Shown here piece by piece: positions 7,247 through 13,680 of a stretch of DNA of 13,680 bases (position 1 is its first letter; each line of letters starts with the position of its first letter). The position numbers were made by a program, and so were the translations under genes. Source of the stretch: Francisellaceae bacterium UBA6186 (GTDB lineage Bacteria > Pseudomonadota > Gammaproteobacteria > UBA6186 > Azoamicaceae); assembly GCA_002422785.1 (NCBI GenBank), contig DITK01000050.1, positions 1 through 13,680 on the forward strand, in the 5' to 3' direction. The notes under the pieces were generated by a model. It saw nothing but the letters and a program-made list of their open reading frames with translations. It ran no database searches and was not told the DNA's origin.

Positions 7247-10200
7247 TTAATACTCAATATACGCATCTGCTATCTCTGTTAAATTTTTTAAATCTAACAA
7301 TAGTTGTTTTTGTGGATCCACAGTCCAATTTATACCAAGTTTTATTTTGGTTAACATTCCAGATTTTTTGTAATGTAGGATTAATGGACAATTACCTGGG
7401 TGCGGCATAATTATTTGTTTAATTTTTTGCGCTACTGTATTTGCATCATCAATTTCAGAATTTAATACTATTGTGATATTGTTAACCAGAGTTTTACATA
7501 TTTCATTAAAACTAGTAACTTTGTTACACCTAATTTTAAAACCACCAGAGTAGTTATCTTTAGTTGCTTCTCCTTCTATTATTATTATTTGATCTTTTTT
7601 TAATAATTCTTTATTTTCTTGATATAGATCTGAAAATACTACTATTTCTTGTCTACTAACAGCATCGTCTAAAGTTACAAACGCCATTTTATCCCCACGC
7701 TTGGTACGAGTTGATCTTATGGCAACAATACATCCTGCAAATTTTTGAATTTTCTTATCTAAACTGGCTTGATTAAACTTTATTACCCCTAACCTGGATA
7801 ATTCTTTTTGGAATGCCACTAACGGATGGCAAGAAAAATAGAAGCCTAATGCATCTTTTTCAGCCAGTAATAAATCGTGATTATCCCACTTTGGACAGAT
7901 ATCGTCTAAAAATTCCAATCGTATCTTAGCTTCAGCTGTATAATAATTGGCAAATAAATCTAATTGTTTATCAGAACGTTGTTGTGATTTAGATGCAACT
8001 TTAATTGCTGTTTCCAAATAATATAACAAAGCTGCTCTATGTAAATTAAAACAATCTAATGCCCCTGATTTAATTAAAGCTTCTAAAGTTTTGCGCGATA
8101 CTTTATGCAAATCAACCCTAGTACAAAGATCTAATAAATCATTAAATTCTCTTTGCTGTCTGGCAAGGATTATATTATCAATTGCGGCCTCTCCAACACC
8201 TTTAATAGCTCCTAACCCATAGCTTATAGTATTAGCATTTGTGGCTACAAATTGATATTCACATGCATTAATATTAGGAGCATTTATTGTTATGCCGATT
8301 TTTTTACAATCTACAATAAATATAATAATTTTATCAGTGTTTGCTAAATCTAAAGATAGTACTGCTGACATAAATTCTGCTGGATAATGTGTTTTAAGCC
8401 AAGCGGTTTGATAAGTTATTAAAGCATACCCAGCAGCATGTGATTTGTTAAATCCATAGCCGGCAAATTTGTCTATCAAATTAAAAATATTATCAGCATT
8501 ATGTTTTCCTAGCTTGGACGCATCATCTCGATTAATATCTAAGCCACAAACACCATCAATAAAAATTTGCCTCTGTTTTTCCATTTCTTCTGGTTTTTTT
8601 TTGCCCATAGCACGACGTAATAAATCTGCTGCACCTAATGTATATCCTGCTAATACTTGGGCAATTTGCATTACTTGTTCTTGATAAACAATTACACCGT
8701 AAGTTGGTTGTAAAATAGGTATTAACTCTTGGTGAGGGTATTGAATTATTTCTTGACCACGTTTACGGTTAATAAAATCATCGACCATTCCAGACTGCAA
8801 CGGACCTGGACGATATAGTGCACCAATAGCAATTAAGTCTTCGAAACAACTTGGCTGTAATTTAACTGTTAATTCTCGCATCCCTCTAGATTCCAGCTGA
8901 AAAACTGCAACTGTATTTCCCTCTGATAAAAAATCAAAAGTTGCTGAATCGTTTAATAATATTTGATCAATATTTAATTGATCTGATAATTTAATTATTT
9001 TTTTATTAATCGCTTTAACTGCCAAATCAATAATTGTTAAAGTTTTCAATCCTAAAAAATCAAATTTTACTAAACCAATATCTTCTATGTCATTTTTATC
9101 AAACTGAGTAACTGGCGACAAATTATTTGCTTCATGATATAATGGAGAAAAATTAACAATTGGGATTGGCGATATAACTAAACCGCCAGCATGTTTACCA
9201 ACATTTCTTGTAATGCCTTCTAATTTTTTAGCTAAGTCTATAATAGATTTTACTTCGTCATCTTCTTCGTACTTAGTTTTTAACAATATTTCTTGTTCTA
9301 ATGCTTTAGAAATTGTCATCCCTAACTCTAATGGAATTAATTTAGCAATTTGATCAACAAAACCATAGGGGATACCTAATACTCTACCAACATCTCGAAT
9401 AGCAGCTTTGGCGGCCATGGTACCATAAGTAATTATTTGCGCCACAGAATCTTTACCATACTTGCTAGATACATATTCTATAACCTTATCACGGCCATTA
9501 ATACAAAAATCAATATCAAAATCTGGCATAGAAACCCGTTCTGGATTTAAAAATCTTTCGAACAATAAACCATACGTTAATGGATCAATATTAGTGATAT
9601 GCAGCGCAAATGCCACTAAAGAACCAGCACCAGATCCTCGCCCAGGCCCCACGGGAATGCCAGATTTCAAAGACCACTCTATAATATCAGCAACTATTAG
9701 AAAATATCCTGCAAATCCCATATTGTTAATAACTAATAATTCAGCATTTAACCTATTAATATATTGTTCTGGCACTTCTAAATAATTATTAGAATTCAAT
9801 CTCTTTAATAAGCCATTTTTAGCAGCAATTGTTAAATATTCTTGCTCAGATTTGTTGTCTGGTGTTTGATATTTAGGTAAATATGTTTTACCTAAATCTA
9901 ATTTTACATTGCAACGCTTAGCAATCTCTACTGTATTAACTAACACTGCAGGTAAATCACAAAATAAATTTTGCATCTCTGCCGTATTTTTCAAATATTG
10001 CGACTTGCTATAATTTTTTTTACGCTGATTATCTTCTAACCGCAAACCTTGATTAATACAAACCCTGGCTTCGTGTGCTATAAAATCTTCTGGATCTAAA
10101 AATCTTACGTCTCCAGATGCCACAATCGGAATATTTTTGCCTGCAATTTTTAATATTTTTTTGATATGTGATTCTTCAGACAACCCCAACGATCTATTTA

Positions 10201-10699
10201 TAGAAATATAAAATCTATCTACAAATAATTTCATCCAATCATGAGCTACTTCTATTGCTTGGGATAAATTATTTTGCGTTACTAATCTACCAATATCGCT
10301 ATCTATCATAGGGGCTATCGCTATTAGCCCAAGATGCAGCCCATCTTTTGTGAGCCAATCTTTATTAACTATTGGCCTATTATTGTTCCAATTGTTATAT
10401 GATTTGGAAATCAATAATATCAAATTTTTTAATCCAATATTATTCTGGCATAATAAAGTTAAGCGTTCGCTATATTCATTATTATTAGATAACCACACAT
10501 CGCAACCAATAATGGGTTTAACCCCCATGCTAATTGCAGTTTTATAAAATTTAACTATACCAAATAAATTAGATTGATCAGTTAAAGCCACTGCTTGCAT
10601 ACCAAATTTTGCAACTTTCCCAATCAATGGTTTAAGTCGCAAAATACCGTCCACTATCGAATATTCGCTGTGACAATTTAAATGAACAAATTGGGACAT
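7247..10699 (-). CDS. dnaE: DNA polymerase III alpha subunit, replicative polymerase
   Basis: This is the catalytic subunit of the chromosomal replicase, complete at 1150 residues (about 1160 in E. coli). Domains in order: PHP (1-270), palm with GPGRGSGAGSLVAF (351-364) and catalytic aspartates D393 and D395 in MPDFDIDF and D547 in KFDFLGL, thumb/fingers with GALYRPGPLQSGMVDDFI (626-643) and GYGFNKSHAAGYALITYQTAW (747-767), a helix-hairpin-helix at GLGAIKGVGEAAI (828-840), the internal clamp-binding motif QLDLF (912-916), an OB fold (about 985-1065) and a C-terminal tau-binding region. In the PHP site three residues that are histidines in proofreading-active PHP domains are N8, Q42 and R199. 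The site is therefore degenerate, as in E. coli, and proofreading must come from a separate DnaQ. Start ATG 10699 has only a modest GGA upstream. It follows the hepT stop by 63 bases, so read-through from the hppA operon is possible. Confidence 0.97.
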   Translation of the reverse strand: MSQFVHLNCHSEYSIVDGILRLKPLIGKVAKFGMQAVALTDQSNLFGIVKFYKTAISMGVKPIIGCDVWLSNNNEYSERLTLLCQNNIGLKNLILLISKSYNNWNNNRPIVNKDWLTKDGLHLGLIAIAPMIDSDIGRLVTQNNLSQAIEVAHDWMKLFVDRFYISINRSLGLSEESHIKKILKIAGKNIPIVASGDVRFLDPEDFIAHEARVCINQGLRLEDNQRKKNYSKSQYLKNTAEMQNLFCDLPAVLVNTVEIAKRCNVKLDLGKTYLPKYQTPDNKSEQEYLTIAAKNGLLKRLNSNNYLEVPEQYINRLNAELLVINNMGFAGYFLIVADIIEWSLKSGIPVGPGRGSGAGSLVAFALHITNIDPLTYGLLFERFLNPERVSMPDFDIDFCINGRDKVIEYVSSKYGKDSVAQIITYGTMAAKAAIRDVGRVLGIPYGFVDQIAKLIPLELGMTISKALEQEILLKTKYEEDDEVKSIIDLAKKLEGITRNVGKHAGGLVISPIPIVNFSPLYHEANNLSPVTQFDKNDIEDIGLVKFDFLGLKTLTIIDLAVKAINKKIIKLSDQLNIDQILLNDSATFDFLSEGNTVAVFQLESRGMRELTVKLQPSCFEDLIAIGALYRPGPLQSGMVDDFINRKRGQEIIQYPHQELIPILQPTYGVIVYQEQVMQIAQVLAGYTLGAADLLRRAMGKKKPEEMEKQRQIFIDGVCGLDINRDDASKLGKHNADNIFNLIDKFAGYGFNKSHAAGYALITYQTAWLKTHYPAEFMSAVLSLDLANTDKIIIFIVDCKKIGITINAPNINACEYQFVATNANTISYGLGAIKGVGEAAIDNIILARQQREFNDLLDLCTRVDLHKVSRKTLEALIKSGALDCFNLHRAALLYYLETAIKVASKSQQRSDKQLDLFANYYTAEAKIRLEFLDDICPKWDNHDLLLAEKDALGFYFSCHPLVAFQKELSRLGVIKFNQASLDKKIQKFAGCIVAIRSTRTKRGDKMAFVTLDDAVSRQEIVVFSDLYQENKELLKKDQIIIIEGEATKDNYSGGFKIRCNKVTSFNEICKTLVNNITIVLNSEIDDANTVAQKIKQIIMPHPGNCPLILHYKKSGMLTKIKLGINWTVDPQKQLLLDLKNLTEIADAYIEY

Positions 10700-10762
10700 A
10701 TGTTTTCCAACAATACTTAACTCTTAAAACTCAGGCCAATGAAATGCTTAAATTTGTTAAAT

Positions 10763-11245
10763 TTATCTTAATAATTTATCAATAAATGTTTTATTTAAAA
10801 ATTCCCAGTAATTTAATAACTCTTTACACTTTTCAACACAATTATTAAGTGATTTTATTTGTAATTCTGGATTATTTTCATATTCATGAGTTAAATTATT
10901 GCGAACTTCACGCAATTCATCCCAAAAAACAACACTGGGTATTATTTGTAATTTTTCTAATTGATTTAAACGATCTAAAAAACTTTTATTATCAATATCT
11001 TCTTTAAGCAACCTTAATAGCGCAGGAAAAATTTTTTGACCAAGATTATCTTGAAGCTTAGCAAAACGACTAGTTAATATTTCTAAAAATCCCAAATTTT
11101 CTTCGGATATATTATTAATATTTTCGATTTTTAAAGGAAAAATATCATTAGTACGTTTTAAAGCCATTTTTATTCTAGCAACATGTAATTTACAAGTTGC
11201 CAATTCCGATTGTAAAATAATAACATCTTTATTATGAATATTCAT
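10763..11245 (-). CDS. HepT-like HEPN-domain protein (probable RNase toxin)
   Basis: This 160-residue all-helical protein carries the motif R115-NNLT-H120-E-Y122, matching the RX4HXY signature of HepT toxins. In those proteins the Arg and His form the RNase site and the Tyr is the target of AMP transfer by the partner MntA. The HEPN core spans about 15-150, with a FLEILTSRFAKLQDNLGQKIFPALL segment (53-77) as an amphipathic helix. It is somewhat longer than the roughly 115-140 residues common for HepT. Its ATG overlaps the last bases of the nucleotidyltransferase gene (ATGA, 11242-11245), so the pair is translationally coupled with the antitoxin first. Activity in this particular subfamily is inferred from the motif. 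The older view, that such proteins are substrate-binding partners of the nucleotidyltransferase (HI0074 type), is an alternative. Confidence 0.8.
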   Translation of the reverse strand: MNIHNKDVIILQSELATCKLHVARIKMALKRTNDIFPLKIENINNISEENLGFLEILTSRFAKLQDNLGQKIFPALLRLLKEDIDNKSFLDRLNQLEKLQIIPSVVFWDELREVRNNLTHEYENNPELQIKSLNNCVEKCKELLNYWEFLNKTFIDKLLR

Positions 11246-11550
11246 ACCAACTTTATCCCAGTAGTTTTAGCTATTTCATAAATTGCTGATTGATTTTTAC
11301 CATCTATGTTTAGTACCACATCAATTTTTTGGTCACCAATTTTTCTTTTTAAACTACACAAAAAATTAATACGAGCTTGATAAATTTCATCAATATTATT
11401 GTTCGATGTTTCGATATAAAGATCAATATCTCCACCTAATGCGGTTAAATTAACCCTAGAACCAAACAACCATAGTGCATCTGAATGAGAATTAAAATAA
11501 GTACTAAAACATTCTTTTATAGCAACTATTTGCTTATCACTCAAACGCAT
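11242..11550 (-). CDS. MntA-like minimal nucleotidyltransferase (probable antitoxin)
   Basis: This 102-residue protein is a DNA polymerase beta-fold minimal nucleotidyltransferase. It shows LFGSRVNLTALGGDIDLYIE (28-47), with the GS (30-31) and the metal-binding D41 and D43, and a third acid, D77, in KIDVVL. The GS-to-DXD spacing is nine residues, one shorter than the GSX10DXD often quoted for MntA but usual in the HI0073-like branch. In characterised HEPN/MNT pairs this enzyme AMPylates the HepT tyrosine and so silences it, using ATP. The gene starts 13 bases after the hppA stop. No Shine-Dalgarno is evident before ATG 11550 (upstream bases read TATTATAAAACAT), so it may depend on hppA translation or start inefficiently. 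It overlaps the HepT-like gene by four bases. Confidence 0.82.
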   Translation of the reverse strand: MRLSDKQIVAIKECFSTYFNSHSDALWLFGSRVNLTALGGDIDLYIETSNNNIDEIYQARINFLCSLKRKIGDQKIDVVLNIDGKNQSAIYEIAKTTGIKLV

Positions 11551-11563
11551 ATGTTTTATAATA

Positions 11564-13660
11564 CTAAGCTACATTTTTAGCCAACATCGCCAACAACATT
11601 AAAGCCACTATATTGATAACCTTTATCAGCGGATTAATTGCAGGGCCTGCCGTATCTTTATAAGGATCGCCCACTGTATCACCAGTAATAGCAGCTTTAT
11701 GCGCATCTGATCCTTTACCACCATAATTACCTTCTTCAATAAACTTTTTAGCATTATCCCAAGCGCCACCACCAGAGGTCATGGAAATAGCTAAAAATAT
11801 TCCAGTAAATAAACAACCCAAGATCATAGCACCTAGAGCAGTAAATGCTGCAGCTTGTCCAACTATCCACTTCATCACAAAATATAAAATAATCGGTGCC
11901 ACAACTGGTAATAGTGATGGAATAATCATTTCATAAATAGCAGCTTTAGCTAAAATATCTACCGCTAAAGAGTATTCCGGTTTATTTTCACCAGTCATAA
12001 TGCCTTTTATTTCCTTAAATTGCCTGCGTACTTCTTCAACAATTTTACCTCCAGCACGACTAACTGCCATCATGCCAAAAGAACAAAATAAATAAGGCAA
12101 TACTCCGCCAACAAACAATCCAACAATCACAAAAGGATCTTGTAAATTAAAATCAATATATAAATGTGGAAAATAATGGTGTAAATCTTCTATATAGGCA
12201 CTAAATAATACCAAGGCTGCAAGACCTGCCGATCCTATAGCGTACCCCTTAGTAACAGCTTTAGTAGTATTACCAACTGCATCTAATTGATCGGTGATAA
12301 CTCGAACACTAGAATCTAAATGCGCCATTTCTGCAATACCACCAGCGTTATCAGTAATTGGCCCGTAAGCATCTAAGGCCATAATAATCCCAGCCAAAGC
12401 TAACATACTAGTCGCCGAAATAGAAACACCGTATAAACCAGCATGAAGATAAGAAATCATAATTGCTGACACAATCACCAAAATTGGCAACGCAGTAGCT
12501 TCCATCGAAACTGCTAATCCCTGAATAACATTAGTTGCATGCCCTGTAATAGAGGCACTAGCAATACTTTTTACTGGCCTAAAAGATTTTGAGGTGTAAT
12601 ATTCAGTAACCCACATTAGTAAACCGGTAACACCTAAGCCCGTAAAAGCACAATATAAAATATTGTACCCATAAATAGCCATACCACCAATATGAAACAA
12701 AGTTTTTAAACCAAGTAATTGATCTGTAATTAAGTATAACAAGCCAATAGAAACAATAATTGTCGCTATCAAACCTTTATATAGGGCTTGCATAATATTA
12801 GGGTTTTTATTGTTTTTATTAACCTTAACGAATTGCATCCCAATAATTGAACTAAATATACACACTGCACCAATTAATAACGGATACAACAAAAAATTTA
12901 GCCTTTGCTCCCCGGTTATTAGTAAGCTACTAAGTGCCATAGCAGCCACCATAGTAACTGCATAAGTTTCGAATAGATCAGCTGCCATACCGGCACAATC
13001 GCCGACATTATCACCAACATTATCAGCAATTACTGCAGGATTCCTGGGATCATCCTCTGGAATACCGGCTTCTAGTTTTCCAACCAAATCTGCACCAACA
13101 TCTGCACCTTTAGTAAAGATACCTCCGCCTAATCTTGCAAAAATAGAAATTAAAGACGCACCAAAACCTAACGATAGTAATGCTTCTATCAATAATCTAT
13201 CACTAATATTAGAGTAATATAAAAATATGAAGTAATAAAAAACACCAAGCAAGCCTAGTCCTACTACCAATAAGCCAGTTACAGATCCTGCTCTAAATGC
13301 CATATTTAACGCTGCATAAAGACTGGTATGAGCTGCGTAAGCAGTTCTTACATTAGCTCTTATAGAAATATGCATCCCTAAAAATCCTGCTATAGATGAC
13401 AAGACTGCACCTACAACAAAACCAAGGGTGCAATGCCAACTTAGAAATATTTGTAACAATATAGCTAAAATTATCCCGACTATTCCTATAGCTAAATATT
13501 GCCTTTTTAGATAGGCAACAGCACCTTCATGAATAGCGAGGGCTATTTCTCGCATTTTATCGTTACCAGCCGGGGCTTTTGATATGATAGTTGCAAATAC
13601 CCCACCATAAATAATAGCGAATAACCCGCTAGCCATAATTATTAAATAATATTTCAACAT
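11564..13660 (-). CDS. hppA: K+-independent H+-translocating membrane pyrophosphatase
   Basis: This integral membrane ion pump hydrolyses pyrophosphate and moves protons out of the cytoplasm, salvaging energy from biosynthetic pyrophosphate. At 698 residues with about 15-16 hydrophobic segments it is full length. The substrate-binding block is GADVGADLVGKLEAGIPEDD (185-204) continuing to NVGDNVGDCAGMAADLFETY (214-233). A second conserved block is MALDAYGPITDNAGGIAEM (427-445), and the C-terminal block is GGAWDNAKKFIE (631-642) and GDTVGDPYKDTAGPAINPLIK (660-680). The segment GNTTKAVTKGYA has Lys at 467 and Thr at 470, the pair that marks K+-independent proton pumps; K+-dependent ones have Ala at both. 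Start ATG 13660 has AAGGT about 8 bases upstream. It is the first gene of a tight run with the MntA/HepT pair. Confidence 0.96.
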   Translation of the reverse strand: MLKYYLIIMASGLFAIIYGGVFATIISKAPAGNDKMREIALAIHEGAVAYLKRQYLAIGIVGIILAILLQIFLSWHCTLGFVVGAVLSSIAGFLGMHISIRANVRTAYAAHTSLYAALNMAFRAGSVTGLLVVGLGLLGVFYYFIFLYYSNISDRLLIEALLSLGFGASLISIFARLGGGIFTKGADVGADLVGKLEAGIPEDDPRNPAVIADNVGDNVGDCAGMAADLFETYAVTMVAAMALSSLLITGEQRLNFLLYPLLIGAVCIFSSIIGMQFVKVNKNNKNPNIMQALYKGLIATIIVSIGLLYLITDQLLGLKTLFHIGGMAIYGYNILYCAFTGLGVTGLLMWVTEYYTSKSFRPVKSIASASITGHATNVIQGLAVSMEATALPILVIVSAIMISYLHAGLYGVSISATSMLALAGIIMALDAYGPITDNAGGIAEMAHLDSSVRVITDQLDAVGNTTKAVTKGYAIGSAGLAALVLFSAYIEDLHHYFPHLYIDFNLQDPFVIVGLFVGGVLPYLFCSFGMMAVSRAGGKIVEEVRRQFKEIKGIMTGENKPEYSLAVDILAKAAIYEMIIPSLLPVVAPIILYFVMKWIVGQAAAFTALGAMILGCLFTGIFLAISMTSGGGAWDNAKKFIEEGNYGGKGSDAHKAAITGDTVGDPYKDTAGPAINPLIKVINIVALMLLAMLAKNVA

Positions 13661-13680
13661 AGTGCTACCTTATTAGATAT

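Noticed and set aside
7236..7249. 14-base palindrome TAATTATATAATTA at the dnaE stop, considered as a terminator or operator
   Set aside because: It has no G or C; such palindromes arise often by chance in AT-rich DNA.
9462..9785. Plus-strand open frames inside dnaE, also at 8469-8684 and 10350-10547, and similar ones inside ACR3, mccB and the lipase gene
   Set aside because: They are antisense or out-of-frame shadows of well-supported genes, with no recognisable domain.
10747..10766. Short direct repeat of AAATTT units after hepT
   Set aside because: Only two imperfect AT-rich copies; not distinguishable from background composition.
1..13680. CRISPR array, tRNA/rRNA genes, insertion sequence or prophage
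   Set aside because: No regularly spaced repeats, no cloverleaf-like sequences and no transposase or integrase were seen; gaps between genes are all under about 130 bases.

Overview
The window is AT-rich, densely coded bacterial DNA. Its gene content suggests a gammaproteobacterium, probably host-associated. The DnaE is of the proteobacterial replicative type with a degenerate PHP metal site and a QLDLF clamp motif. Leucine dehydrogenase lies close to a 2-oxoacid dehydrogenase E1-alpha gene, an association I recall from Coxiella/Legionella-type bacteria, and a leaderless lipase-like protein resembles those of intracellular bacteria. I favour Legionellales or a similar low-GC lineage, but this rests on protein flavour, not on a search.

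Region 1 (1-5587) is a divergent leucine-degradation locus. Leftward from about 2677 run leucine dehydrogenase, an arsenite-efflux (ACR3) gene broken by one extra base, and the start of an E1-alpha subunit that leaves the window at its left edge. Rightward from 2806 run isovaleryl-CoA dehydrogenase and the beta subunit of methylcrotonyl-CoA carboxylase (MCC), one base apart. Together they cover, in order, the first four steps: leucine to 4-methyl-2-oxopentanoate, isovaleryl-CoA, 3-methylcrotonyl-CoA and 3-methylglutaconyl-CoA. The biotin-carrying MCC alpha subunit, the hydratase and HMG-CoA lyase are not here. The E1-alpha gene carries a run of nine G inside its reading frame.

Region 2 (5611-7119) holds a small cysteine-rich lipoprotein (+) and, convergent with it and 3 bases away, a 367-residue class-3-lipase-like hydrolase (-). 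Both look like accessory genes of unknown role.

Region 3 (7247-13660), all on the minus strand, holds a K+-independent proton-pumping pyrophosphatase, a MntA/HepT (nucleotidyltransferase/HEPN) toxin-antitoxin pair and DnaE. The pair starts 13 bases after the pyrophosphatase stop codon, and its two genes overlap by ATGA.

No tRNA, rRNA, CRISPR array, insertion sequence or convincing intrinsic terminator was seen, and there is no gene-free stretch longer than about 130 bases. Most of the window is recognisable. The least explained items are the cysteine-patterned lipoprotein, the lipase-like protein, the ACR3 lesion inside a catabolic operon and the G9 tract.
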